The position numbers were made by a program, and so were the translations under genes. This document shows, piece by piece, positions 16,013-23,867 of a DNA stretch of 64,000 bases. Numbering within the stretch: the first letter of the stretch is position 1; every line of letters begins with the position of its first letter. Source of the DNA: Streptomyces rimosus (lineage in GTDB: Bacteria; Actinomycetota; Actinomycetes; Streptomycetales; Streptomycetaceae); the NCBI RefSeq assembly GCF_008704655.1, contig NZ_CP023688.1:8249001-8313000 (forward strand), written 5' to 3'. The notes under the pieces are model-generated. The model was given only the letters and a program-made list of their open reading frames with translations, was not told the origin of the DNA and searched no databases.

Positions 16013-17287
16013 TCATGGCCGCTCGTCGACCGCCCCGCCGGGCGGCAGGACGCGGAGCAGGGGAATCAGTGTGAGCGCGGTGAGCAGGGCGGCTGTGGCG
16101 AAGACCGGGCGTGGGCCGGTCAGTTCGGTGAGACCGGCGGCCAGCGCGGCGCCCAGCGGCATGCCGCCCCAGCCAAGGCTTCTGATGGCGCCGCTGACCC
16201 GGCCCAACTGGCCGTGAGGCACCAGGCGTTGCCGTAGGGAGATGACCACCACGTTCCACAGGCCGCTGCCCACCCCGCCGAGGAACGTGGCGCAGGCGAT
16301 CGGCGCGACGTCGGCGCTCACGGCCGGGGTGCCGAGCATGACGACGCACGCCACCACGTCCGCGGCCAGTATCGGGCGGACGCCCAGAGCGTGGGCGAGG
16401 CGCGGGGCCGGCGCCGCACCGATCACCGCGCCCGCGCCCAGGGCCGTCAGCAGCAGACCGTATCCAGCCGGGGACAGGCCGACCGGTCCCTGGACGGTGT
16501 ACACGACCAGTACGGCGAGCCAGGCGCTCCAGCAGCCCGCCATCACGGTGCTCATGAGGGTCAGCGTGCGCAACGGCCGGTTGCGCCACAGGAGGCGTAC
16601 GCCTGCGGTGAGTTGGTGCCGGTCGCGCCCGTTGGCGTCGGGCCGATGGCTGGCCTGGGCCACCCGCTGCGACGTCCCGTGCAGCATCACCATGGCAGCG
16701 GCCGCGACGAGATACAGGCCACCCGCGCCGCCCACCGCCCACGCCGGACCGGCGGCGATCAGCAGTCCGCCCAGCGGCAGCCCCACGAACTCGTTCAGTA
16801 CGGACTCGGTGCCCCGTATCCAGGAGTTGGCCCACTCCAGCCGGTGGCGCGGCACCACCGAGGGGACGAGGGCGGTCGTGGCGATGTCGGCGACGGACTC
16901 GCCGACCGCGAGGCAGAGGGCGACCAGATAGAGGAGGCAGAGGGCGAAGAAGGCGCCGGCGTCGAGAAGGAGGGCCGCCAGGAGGGCGGACAGTGCCGCC
17001 GCGCGGAAGAGGTGGAAGAAGATGATCAGGCGGCGGCGGTCCATGCTGTCGACGAGCAGACCGACCAGGAGCGGCGCCACCGCCCAGGGCAGCGTGTGCG
17101 TCAGCTTCGCGCCCGCGACCAGACCCGACGAGGCCGTCAAGTGGACGGCGAGCAACGGGATCAGGGCCATGACCAGCCCGTCGCCCAGGTTCGCCGACGC
17201 CGTCGCGGCCCACAGCCGTGCGAAGACCCGGCCGCCCTCGCGCTGGTCGGGGCGGCCGGATCGGCGCTGTGCCGCGGGGGTCAGCAC
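16013..17287 (-). CDS. MFS transporter (enterobactin-exporter/EntS-like type)
   Basis: Twelve-helix membrane transporter of 424 residues. The N-terminal RVFARLWAATASANLGDGLVMALIPLLAVHL, the loop between helices 2 and 3 with DSMDRRRLI, and the central WRNRPLRTLTLMST match the MFS_3 (drug/siderophore efflux) group. It starts at GTG 17287 and overlaps the stop of the upstream gene by seven bases (GTGCTGA), so it is translationally coupled to the unknown 159-residue protein. Together with the divergent TTA-codon LysR this suggests export of a small molecule or peptide, which is inference. Confidence 0.9.
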   Translation of the reverse strand: MLTPAAQRRSGRPDQREGGRVFARLWAATASANLGDGLVMALIPLLAVHLTASSGLVAGAKLTHTLPWAVAPLLVGLLVDSMDRRRLIIFFHLFRAAALSALLAALLLDAGAFFALCLLYLVALCLAVGESVADIATTALVPSVVPRHRLEWANSWIRGTESVLNEFVGLPLGGLLIAAGPAWAVGGAGGLYLVAAAAMVMLHGTSQRVAQASHRPDANGRDRHQLTAGVRLLWRNRPLRTLTLMSTVMAGCWSAWLAVLVVYTVQGPVGLSPAGYGLLLTALGAGAVIGAAPAPRLAHALGVRPILAADVVACVVMLGTPAVSADVAPIACATFLGGVGSGLWNVVVISLRQRLVPHGQLGRVSGAIRSLGWGGMPLGAALAAGLTELTGPRPVFATAALLTALTLIPLLRVLPPGGAVDERP

Positions 17288-17760
17288 AGAAGGGCGAACG
17301 TGGCGCGTGTGAAGGTGCCTTCACCGTGTGCGCGGACGGTGTGGGCGAACGCCGCCCGGGCGTTGGCCGGCGCCGGCACCGTGGCGGGCGCGGCCATCGG
17401 GAACCCGGCGAGCAGGCCGCGGACCTGCTCGCCGACGCAGTTGATGCCCTTGTTCTTCAGGATGGTCTCGCCGATCGCTCCGCCGGCGCCGCCGAGGGAC
17501 TCGCCGGTCCAGGCGGAAACCGCGTATTCCTTGCCCTTCACCTGCTCGAAGAAACGGACCTGGGCCAGGTTCTCGCTTTCGGTGAGGAGGACGAAAATGC
17601 GGCGCTCGGTGAGCTCCATGTTGTGCGAGTCCATTTTGTTCAGGATGGACTCCGGGGCGCCGTACAGGTCGTGGACTTCCGGGGTCCAGGAGTACTGCCT
17701 GCAAGGGGCTGCCAAATCGGCTTCCTGCTCAGGTGTTTTCGGGTGGGGTGTGGCACTCAT
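17281..17760 (-). CDS. Hypothetical protein coupled to an MFS exporter (159 aa)
   Basis: I do not recognise this protein. It has no signal peptide or membrane helix. The N-terminus is polar (SATPHPKTPEQEADLAAPC); the middle forms a likely alpha/beta core (ERRIFVLLTESENLAQVRFFEQVKGKEYAVSAW, then a Gly-rich loop GESLGGAGGAIGETIL), and the C-terminal third is Ala/Pro-rich ending in ATFALLC. Three cysteines lie far apart. The ATG has AGGA six bases upstream. Its stop overlaps the MFS start, and it is divergent from a LysR gene. Possibilities include a binding, modifying or self-protection protein for the exported compound. Confidence 0.8.
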   Translation of the reverse strand: MSATPHPKTPEQEADLAAPCRQYSWTPEVHDLYGAPESILNKMDSHNMELTERRIFVLLTESENLAQVRFFEQVKGKEYAVSAWTGESLGGAGGAIGETILKNKGINCVGEQVRGLLAGFPMAAPATVPAPANARAAFAHTVRAHGEGTFTRATFALLC

Positions 17761-17839
17761 GGAATGTCCTGTTCCTCTATGCCGGCCGGCTGCCCGGAGG
17801 GGCAACCGCCCCACCAGATTTCCGGATCCGGCGCAAGAG

Positions 17840-17849
17840 CGCAATTGCG
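17840..17849. promoter_or_regulatory. Candidate LysR site in the divergent LysR/unknown-MFS promoter
   Basis: CGCAATTGCG is a perfect 10-bp palindrome in the 119-bp gap between the divergent genes, 31 bases before the LysR start. It is a reasonable core for a LysR-type site, but short. Confidence 0.4.
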
Positions 17850-17879
17850 GATTTCGCATGGCTGCTCTATCTTCCGAGC

Positions 17880-18833
17880 ATGCGTGACCTACACCGTTTA
17901 CGTGTGCTCATTGAGATCGCCGACCGGGGTTCGATGTCGGCCGCGGCCCGTGCGCTGTCCTTCAGTCAGCCGGCCGTCTCGCGACAGATCGAGGCGTTGG
18001 AACAGGAGGTGGGGGCGCAACTCGTACTGCGGCTGGGCCGCGGTGTCCGGCTGACCGACGCGGGGCTGCTGTTGGCCGACCGGGCACGCGGTATTCTTTC
18101 GCAGATCGTCTCCGTAAAACAGGAGTTACGGTCTCTGAACGGTTTGCGCGGCGGACGGCTGCGTATAGGCGGCTTCGCCGGCGTCAACGCGTATCTGCTG
18201 CCACGGGCGTTGGCCCGTTTCGCCGAACGCTATCCGCGGGTGGGACTTTCACTGTCCGGCTCGACCACCCGCCACCACGTCGCGGACCTGCGGTCCGGGC
18301 TGATCGACATGGCGCTGCTCACCGACTGGGACCTGACGGGGGAGCGGGCGGGGGCCGGGTCGTCCGGCCAGGCCGGTGGGCTGGATATTCTGCCGCTGTT
18401 CGAGGAGGAGTTGTTCGTGGCCGTCGGCCGTGACAGTCCGGCCGGCCACGGTGAGTTGTCACCGCGCGTACTGCGCGGCCTGGCCGAGGAATCGTGGATC
18501 GAGGGTGCCCACCCGGATTGTCTCGGCCCGCAGCCGGAATTCGAGGCGGCGTTGGGATTCGAGCCGCATATCCGTTTCCGGGTCGGGGATTGGAGCGCGG
18601 TCAGCCGACTGGTGGAGATGGCGGCCGGTGTCACGCTCGTTCCGGGTCTGCTCGCGGCCCGCAGCGGTGAAAGGTTCGCTGTACGTTCCCTGGCGGGCCA
18701 TTTCCCGCCCCGCCGGGTGTGGGTCGCGTTCCCCAAGGGGGCTCACTCGCCCGGAGTGGAGCCCATGGTCGAAATTCTGTCGGACGTGGCCCGCGAGGAG
18801 CGCGAACTGCTCCTCCGTACGCCCGCCCATTGA
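17880..18833 (+). CDS. LysR-family regulator with two TTA codons
   Basis: Regulator of 317 residues: HTH LRVLIEIADRGSMSAAARALSFSQPAVSRQIEALEQE, then LVLRLGRGVRLTDAG, and an effector domain from LRIGGFAGVNAYLL. Codon 7 (17898-17900) and codon 83 (18126-18128) are TTA, the rare leucine codon read only by the developmental bldA tRNA in Streptomyces; codon 4 is the rare CTA. Translation should therefore be delayed to the onset of differentiation. There is no clear ribosome site before the ATG. It is divergent from the unknown protein/MFS pair and 65 bases upstream of the DUF885 gene, both plausible targets. Confidence 0.92.
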   Translation: MRDLHRLRVLIEIADRGSMSAAARALSFSQPAVSRQIEALEQEVGAQLVLRLGRGVRLTDAGLLLADRARGILSQIVSVKQELRSLNGLRGGRLRIGGFAGVNAYLLPRALARFAERYPRVGLSLSGSTTRHHVADLRSGLIDMALLTDWDLTGERAGAGSSGQAGGLDILPLFEEELFVAVGRDSPAGHGELSPRVLRGLAEESWIEGAHPDCLGPQPEFEAALGFEPHIRFRVGDWSAVSRLVEMAAGVTLVPGLLAARSGERFAVRSLAGHFPPRRVWVAFPKGAHSPGVEPMVEILSDVAREERELLLRTPAH

Positions 18834-18898
18834 TCCTCCAGCTGAACTGATCGCCCCTCCGCAGGAACCAGGGACGGAAACGGAAGGAATACGGGCCC

Positions 18899-20470
18899 AT
18901 GGACGCTCGGTTACGCGCGGTGTGCGACCTGATGGTCGAGCAGGTACGCGAACAAGCCGGCCTGCACGAATACGACGGCCATGTGCAGGACCTCTCCCAG
19001 GACGGCATCCGTGCCGGATTGGCCGCACTCGGCGGCCGCGCGCCCGGCACCCACCAGTCGCCGCCTTCATTCGACTCACCCGATTCCCACGACGCCGCAC
19101 ATCTCCGCATCTTCGAAAAGGCCCTCCGCACGGTCTACGGCGACCTCGAGATGCACCGCCGCAATCCGCTGCCCCACCTGCTCAACCTCGACTTGTGCGT
19201 ATACGACCGGGAGTACGCGCCGGCCGCCGACCGGGACCGCGCCAAGCGCGCCCACCTCGCGTCCTGGCCCGCCGCGATCGACGCCTCAGTCCGCTCGCTC
19301 GACCAGGTCAACGCCCCCACGGCCCGCGCCATGCTGGGCGCGGCCGACAGCCTCACCGCGGTCATCCCGCCCGCAATGGCCGACGCCGACATCGCCGTAC
19401 GCGCCCGCAGCGCACACGCACGGTTGGTGACATGCCTCAGGCACGCGGCCGCGCACGGCGACCCGCGATCCGCACTCGGCGAGCGCGACCTCGCCCTGCT
19501 CATGGGCGCCCCCGAAGGGCTCGACGTCAGCCTGCCCCGCCTGGCCGAACGGGCCGACCAGGAGACGCGACGGCTGCGCCTCCTGCTGCGCGAGGCATGC
19601 CACCGGCTGGCTCCCGGCCGCCACCCGCACGATCTCGTACGGGACCTCGTACGGGAACCCTCGCCGGCCGGCGCCGTACTGGACCGGGCGCGAGCCGTCA
19701 CCACAGAGCTGATGGCCTTCACGCGCGGCCGGGGCCTCCTGCCGTACCTCGACGGCGAGGTACGGGTCGGCCCCACGCCGCCGTCCCGCCAGGACACCTG
19801 GGCCATGATGGCCTTCGCCGCGCCCGGGGAACCCGACGCTCCGTCCTGGTACCACCTCACCTTGCCGGAGCCGGACTGGCGTACCGAGGACGCCGCGGAG
19901 TGGCTGACCGTCTTCAGCCCCACCATGCTGCCCGCCGTCACGGCGCACGAGGTGGTGCCCGGGCACTTCGCGCACGCCCGGTGCCTGCGCAGGGCCGCCG
20001 GTCCCGTCCGGCGCGTCCTGCAGTCCCTCACCTTCATGGAGGGCTGGGCGCACTACGGGGAGGAGCTGATGGTGGAGGAGGGCTTCCGGGCGGGCGACCC
20101 CCGCTTCGCCATCGGCGTCTGCTCGGAAGCGCTGATCAGGGTGGTACGGCTGGCCTGCGCGATCGGAGTGCACACCGGGGCCATGGACGTGCCGGAAGCC
20201 GCCCGGCGCTTTGAGGGGGACACCTACCTCTCGGGCCGCGCCGCCCGCTCGGAGGCCGAACGCGCCACCTTCGACCCCACCTACGGCCGCTACACCTGGG
20301 GCAAGCTCGCCCTGCGCGACCTGCGGGAGGAAGCCCGGCGGCGCTGGGGCGACGTCTATTCCGCCCGGCGATTCCACAGCGCCGTCCTTTCTCTCGGCTC
20401 TCCGCCGCTGGGGCTGCTGCCGGCCGCACTGGCGGAGGGGAGTGCATTCCCGCTCTCCCGGCGGCCGTAA
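18899..20470 (+). CDS. DUF885 family zinc metallopeptidase-like protein, TTA codon at position 5
   Basis: Cytosolic protein of 523 residues of the DUF885 (gluzincin-like) family, about the usual length. The zinc motif HEVVPGHFAHAR and the downstream third ligand in TFMEGWAHYGEELM are intact, and the C-terminus carries the conserved GRYTWGKLALRDLREEARRRWG. These proteins are thought to be carboxypeptidase- or oligopeptidase-like, mostly uncharacterised. Codon 5 (18911-18913) is TTA, so it too should need bldA. AAGGA lies about ten bases before the ATG. It follows the TTA-bearing LysR gene on the same strand. It might process a peptide linked to the coupled exporter. Confidence 0.9.
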   Translation: MDARLRAVCDLMVEQVREQAGLHEYDGHVQDLSQDGIRAGLAALGGRAPGTHQSPPSFDSPDSHDAAHLRIFEKALRTVYGDLEMHRRNPLPHLLNLDLCVYDREYAPAADRDRAKRAHLASWPAAIDASVRSLDQVNAPTARAMLGAADSLTAVIPPAMADADIAVRARSAHARLVTCLRHAAAHGDPRSALGERDLALLMGAPEGLDVSLPRLAERADQETRRLRLLLREACHRLAPGRHPHDLVRDLVREPSPAGAVLDRARAVTTELMAFTRGRGLLPYLDGEVRVGPTPPSRQDTWAMMAFAAPGEPDAPSWYHLTLPEPDWRTEDAAEWLTVFSPTMLPAVTAHEVVPGHFAHARCLRRAAGPVRRVLQSLTFMEGWAHYGEELMVEEGFRAGDPRFAIGVCSEALIRVVRLACAIGVHTGAMDVPEAARRFEGDTYLSGRAARSEAERATFDPTYGRYTWGKLALRDLREEARRRWGDVYSARRFHSAVLSLGSPPLGLLPAALAEGSAFPLSRRP

Positions 20471-20575
20471 AAGTCGCAGACCTTCCGGTCATGAAGTAGG
20501 ACTGGATCTTGTCCCGGCGCAGCAATGCCGAACGCGTGCACAGGAACCAGCTTCTCGGTACGGGAGAGGAAGCCC

Positions 20576-21529
20576 ATGAGGCCAGAAGTCAAGGCGAACA
20601 AAAACGCACCCGAAGACTACGCGGACCCCGTCAACGAATTGGTTCGTACGGCCGTGGCCTGCCAGCCGCTGGACGCAGTCGCGCGCCTCGTCGATTTGCT
20701 GGAGAGATCTCCGCACGGTAAATGCGCGGCGGACGAGGCGCTGTGTACGGCCGCGACGGAACTGCCCGTACACGAGGTGGCGCAGCTGGTGCACCTGCTG
20801 TCGCAACCGCCACGGTCGCCCGACGGCGCCGACACCATTCTCCGCAGGGCCGCGGAGCAGCGGCCGGTCGCCGAGGTCAGCCGCCTGGTCACCCTGCTGC
20901 ACCAGCCACCGCACGCCGCTCGTGCCGGCTCGCAGACGACACGTACGGCGGCGGGCCGGCGTTCGGTGGAAGAGCTGGCCGAACTCATCACCTCGCTCGT
21001 GGCGGAGCGTATGAAGGACAGCGCGCTCGAAAGTGCCGAGGGCTTCGAAGAGGGTGTGGCACCGGCTGAAAACGATGCCGAGGGGGCGTACGAGTCAGCG
21101 GAGTCCGGTCATTCCTTCGCCGCCGCGCGATGGCTTCCCGGACTGGCGGGCCTGGGCCTTTTGCTGTGCGGCGGGGCGCACAGTCCCACGGGGCTGCACC
21201 GCGGCGCGTCGATCCTGGTGGATATCGCGGCCATCGGCCTTCCGGCGCTCTGCGTCCTGGTGGGCGTCCTGCTGTTCGTCAAGAACACCGTCGTCCCTTT
21301 GGCGGCCGGATTCCTGGTCTCCGTGGCGGCAATGGCCCAGCACGTACTGGCGGGAGTTCCTTTCGCCCCCTCGGCCCTTTCGCAAACTCTCCACCACATT
21401 TTCCTGCCGCCGCTTCCCGCCTCCGCCGCGGCGGGGCTCGCCGCCTGCCTGTCGCTCGCCGCGCTGGTGCACGCCCTGGCCGCCGCCCGGCAGCCGCGAG
21501 CGGCCACCGCGGTGCTCCCGGCCGCCTGA
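20576..21529 (+). CDS. Membrane protein with N-terminal helical repeats
   Basis: Protein of 317 residues in two parts. Residues about 20-145 contain about four degenerate 30-35-residue repeats with the core hxxVAxLVxLLxxxP (QPLDAVARLVDLLERSP, LPVHEVAQLVHLLSQPP, RPVAEVSRLVTLLHQPP, RSVEELAELITSLV), probably an alpha-solenoid. After an acidic linker, four hydrophobic helices follow (WLPGLAGLGLLLCGG, ILVDIAAIGLPALCVLVGVLLF, VVPLAAGFLVSVAAMAQHVL, AAAGLAACLSLAALVHAL). GAGAGGA precedes the ATG. Similar repeat proteins occur in multiple copies in Streptomyces, but I know no defined role. It ends at a strong hairpin. Confidence 0.82.
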   Translation: MRPEVKANKNAPEDYADPVNELVRTAVACQPLDAVARLVDLLERSPHGKCAADEALCTAATELPVHEVAQLVHLLSQPPRSPDGADTILRRAAEQRPVAEVSRLVTLLHQPPHAARAGSQTTRTAAGRRSVEELAELITSLVAERMKDSALESAEGFEEGVAPAENDAEGAYESAESGHSFAAARWLPGLAGLGLLLCGGAHSPTGLHRGASILVDIAAIGLPALCVLVGVLLFVKNTVVPLAAGFLVSVAAMAQHVLAGVPFAPSALSQTLHHIFLPPLPASAAAGLAACLSLAALVHALAAARQPRAATAVLPAA

Positions 21530-21553
21530 GGATCAGCGAGGCGGGCCGCGGAG

Positions 21554-21577
21554 GGGCCGGCGGCAGGCCGCCGGCCC
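21554..21577. terminator. Bidirectional terminator between the repeat-membrane gene and the GNAT gene
   Basis: GGGCCGGCGG at 21554-21563 and CCGCCGGCCC at 21568-21577 form a perfect 10-bp stem with a 4-nt loop in the convergent gap. Confidence 0.85.
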
Positions 21578-21584
21578 TGTGTTG

Positions 21585-22106
21585 TCACCGCTGGTGGCGG
21601 TCCGAGCGCGTGATCATGAAGCGGGCGATGTTCTCCGCTTCCTCGGTGGCGTAGCGGCGGAAACCGGCCTTCTCCAGTACGCGCATCGAGGCCGGGTTCG
21701 ACAGCTCGGCGCCCGCGACCACGGTGTGCACGCCGGGCAAGGCGAGGGCGAAGTCCGTCAGGGCACGGGCGGCCTCGGTGGCGTAACCCCGGCCGCGGCG
21801 GGATGCCACGAGACCGTAACCGATCTCGACCTGCCCGTCGCCGGGCGGCCCGAACAGCCCGATGGAGCCCACCAGCAGCTCACTGTCGCGCTCGATGATC
21901 AGGCGCTGACTGTGGTCGTCGAGCCACCCGGGGTGCTGCTCGAAGAGGCGGGCGATGACGCGGTCGCCTTCGGCGGGGAAGTCGTCGGCCCAGTCCGCCG
22001 ACCTTCGGTCGTCGATGACCGCGGCAACCTCATCGAGGCTCCAGGGCCGAAGGACAAGGCGGTCGGTGGTCAGCTGCGCGCGGGCGGAAGAGGTGGAAGC
22101 GGACAC
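21585..22106 (-). CDS. GNAT-family N-acetyltransferase (RimJ/RimL type)
   Basis: Acetyl-CoA-dependent acetyltransferase of 173 residues. Visible: LTTDRLVLRPWSLDEV (typical RimL-like start), central strand ELLVGSIGLFG, IGYGLVASRRGRGYATEAARAL with the acetyl-CoA pyrophosphate loop RRGRGYA, and a C-terminal NPASMRVLEKAGFRR. Substrate could be a protein N-terminus, an antibiotic or a small amine. GTG start at 22106. The 150-bp leader contains an AT-rich promoter, a short uORF with a good ribosome site and a hairpin overlapping the uORF end. This is the architecture of ribosome-mediated attenuation in antibiotic-responsive genes, which hints at a resistance role. Confidence 0.9.
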   Translation of the reverse strand: MSASTSSARAQLTTDRLVLRPWSLDEVAAVIDDRRSADWADDFPAEGDRVIARLFEQHPGWLDDHSQRLIIERDSELLVGSIGLFGPPGDGQVEIGYGLVASRRGRGYATEAARALTDFALALPGVHTVVAGAELSNPASMRVLEKAGFRRYATEEAENIARFMITRSDRHQR

Positions 22107-22136
22107 GTGTCACTCTCAGTCGTCGTGGTGGAACGA

Positions 22137-22165
22137 CCGGCCCGTGTTGCTAGCGCACGGGCCGG
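22137..22165 (-). promoter_or_regulatory. Leader hairpin overlapping the uORF stop (candidate attenuator)
   Basis: On the minus strand CCGGCCCGTG (22165-22156) pairs with CACGGGCCGG (22146-22137), a perfect 10-bp stem with a 9-nt loop. The 5' arm is formed by the last sense codons of the uORF and its stop codon lies in the loop, so translation must compete with folding. It ends 31 bases before the GNAT start. Confidence 0.7.
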
Positions 22166-22200
22166 ACAAGGGCATGCCGATGAGGGCCGACGGCGGCCAT
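22150..22200 (-). CDS. Upstream leader peptide (16 aa uORF) of the GNAT gene
   Basis: A short frame encoding MAAVGPHRHALVRPVR, stop TAG at 22152-22150. GAGGAGG at 22216-22210 is nine bases upstream of this ATG; a second in-frame ATG at 22206 adds two residues but is only three bases from the site. Its last codons lie in the attenuator hairpin. The peptide itself resembles no enzyme; the likely role is in cis, as a ribosome sensor. Stalling by a drug or a scarce aminoacyl-tRNA (note Arg, His and Pro codons near the end) would alter leader folding. Confidence 0.65.
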   Translation of the reverse strand: MAAVGPHRHALVRPVR

Positions 22201-22249
22201 ATTCATCAACCTCCTCATCCCGTGACGACGCGTGTCTCGCGCTGAGGGG

Positions 22250-22290
22250 ATGTTAGCAGCGGGGCCCGCCCTGCATCGAAATGTTTTTCG
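22250..22290 (-). promoter_or_regulatory. Candidate WblC/WhiB7-like promoter of the GNAT leader
   Basis: On the minus strand TAACAT (22255-22250) is a good -10 (TAnnnT). A poor -35 (CGATGC, 22278-22273) lies 17 bases upstream, and directly upstream of it is an AT-rich stretch (CGAAAAACATTT, 22290-22279). A weak -35 flanked by an AT-rich block is the known layout of WhiB7/WblC-dependent promoters. The assignment is inference. Confidence 0.45.
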
Positions 22291-22370
22291 ATTGGGCGTT
22301 GTTGTCGGCGTGCGCCGGCGCGGTATGCGGTGCCCCGGCTTTCTTGATCCGATTGGGCCGGTGCCCGTGA

Positions 22371-22890
22371 CTGCCGCGGCCCGGCATGCGGGTGCTCGAC
22401 CTCGGGTCGGGCCGGGGCGCCACTTCGGTGTTCCTGGCCCGCGAGTACGGCGTCGAAGTCGTCGCGGCGGACTGGTGGATCGCCGCGGAGGAGGCGGCCG
22501 CCGTCTTCGCCGAGGCCGGTGTCGGCGACCGTGTGGAGGCGGTGCGTGCGAAGGCGCATGCCCTGCCGTTCGAGGCGGAGAGTTTTGACGCCATCGTGAG
22601 CGTCGACGCGTTCGAGTACTTCGGCACGGCGGACAGTTATCTGCCGTACCTCATGCGGTTTCTGCGTCCGGGTGGGCAACTGGGCTTCGCGACACCGGCG
22701 ATGATCCGGGAGGTCCGCGAAACTGGGCGCGATGCCGACCGGCCGGCGCGACTGGCTGCTGGACCCGCGCCTGCGCCGTCCACCGGCCGGACGACCCGGC
22801 CCACCGGCCGGTGGTCGGCATGCTCGCCGCGAACGGCGGCGATGGAGGCGATTGATCCGTACGGTACCGACCGAACAGCCCCGCCTGAGA
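22371..22890 (+). pseudogene. Truncated SAM-dependent methyltransferase
   Basis: The central Rossmann core is intact: PGMRVLDLGSGRGATSVFLAREYGVEVVAADWW (motif I and the acidic ribose-binding end), then DRVEAVRAKAHALPFEAESFDAIVSVDAFEYF and LRPGGQLGFATPAMIREVRE. The N-terminal 50-60 residues expected in the family are absent, with a stop codon in frame just upstream. After IREVRE the family sequence ends; a piece reading RDWLLDPRLRR resumes in another frame, implying an internal deletion and frameshift. Its 5' break point abuts the promoter of the divergent GNAT gene, so the attenuated GNAT unit may mark a rearrangement junction. Confidence 0.7.
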
Positions 22891-22900
22891 TGATCGGCTC

Positions 22901-23722
22901 ATGACAGACGACACACCGCAACCCACCGGCAACGAATACCTCCTCGACAACCAACAGTCCGAGGCAGGGGAGCGGTTCGCCGCTCTGTCGGCGCTCTTCG
23001 ACCCGTGGACGTTCCGGCACCTTGAGGGCGTCGGGGTCGGTGCGGGGTGGCGGTGCTGGGAGGTCGGGGCGGGTGGGGCGAGCGTGCCGGCCTGGCTGGG
23101 TGGGCGTGTCGGGCCGACCGGGCGCGTGGTGGCCACCGACATCGACACGTCCTGGGTGGGCGGCGCCTCCGAAGGAGGTTTCGCGGTGCTGCGCCACGAC
23201 GTGGCGTCCGAGGCGCCCCCGCCCGGCGGGCCGTTCGACCTCATCCACGCCAGGCTGGTGCTGGTGCACGTCGCCGACCGGGACAAGGCCCTGCGGTCCA
23301 TGGCCGGGGCCCTCCGCCCCGGCGGATGGCTGGTGCTGGAGGACGCCGATCCGGCGTTGCAGCCGCTGGTCTGCCCCGATGAGTACGGGCCCGAGCAGGA
23401 GCTGGCCAACAGGCTGCGCCAGGGCTTCCGCGAGCTGATGCGGCAGCGCGGCGCGGACCTCGCGTACGGGCGCAAGCTGCCGCGACTGCTGCGCGAGGCG
23501 GGGCTGGCCGACGTCGAGGCCGACGCGTACTTCCCGGTCGCCTCACCGGCGTGCACCGTGCTGGAGGAGGCCACCGTCCGTCAGGTCCGCGACAAGCTCG
23601 TGGCCGCCGGACTGGCCACCGACGACGAGATCGACCGCCATCTGGCCAACATCGCCGCGGGCGGCCTCGACCTGGCCACCGGGCCGCTGATCTCCGCCTG
23701 GGGCCGCCGTCCGGCGGCCTGA
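22901..23722 (+). CDS. Class I SAM-dependent methyltransferase
   Basis: Methyltransferase of 273 residues: substrate-side N-terminus NEYLLDNQQSEAGERFAALSALFDPWTFRHL, motif I WEVGAGGASVPAWLGGRVGPTGRVVATDID, post-I and motif II FDLIHARLVLVHVADRDKALRSM, then LRPGGWLVLEDAD. The C-terminal half is helical with GLATDDEIDRHLANI. The substrate is unknown; similar proteins methylate small molecules or act in secondary metabolism. The ATG overlaps the last codon of the decayed methyltransferase frame. No strong ribosome site. Confidence 0.88.
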   Translation: MTDDTPQPTGNEYLLDNQQSEAGERFAALSALFDPWTFRHLEGVGVGAGWRCWEVGAGGASVPAWLGGRVGPTGRVVATDIDTSWVGGASEGGFAVLRHDVASEAPPPGGPFDLIHARLVLVHVADRDKALRSMAGALRPGGWLVLEDADPALQPLVCPDEYGPEQELANRLRQGFRELMRQRGADLAYGRKLPRLLREAGLADVEADAYFPVASPACTVLEEATVRQVRDKLVAAGLATDDEIDRHLANIAAGGLDLATGPLISAWGRRPAA

Positions 23723-23788
23723 GGCGGCGCCGGGACCGTGGGGACAGGAGCATGCGCACGGGGCGTTGGAAAAAATCTTGTACGGGGA

Positions 23789-23815
23789 TGTCGAGAACCC
23801 GTGACCGGCTCCGTC
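23789..23815 (+). promoter_or_regulatory. Predicted ECF42-type promoter
   Basis: TGTCGA (23789-23794), a 17-bp spacer, and CGTC (23812-23815). As I recall, ECF42 sigma factors of Streptomyces recognise TGTCGA at -35 and CG(A/T)C at -10. The site lies 53 bases upstream of the DGPF/YCII gene that precedes an ECF42 sigma gene, so autoregulation is expected. Confidence 0.75.
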
Positions 23816-23867
23816 CCAGGGGCGAAGGTGACCACAATGGGTCGCACCGGCACCGAGGAGAACCACC

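Noticed and set aside
14901..17324. 807-codon leftward frame
   Set aside because: Antisense or out of frame to the papain-like and MFS genes, with no recognisable motif.
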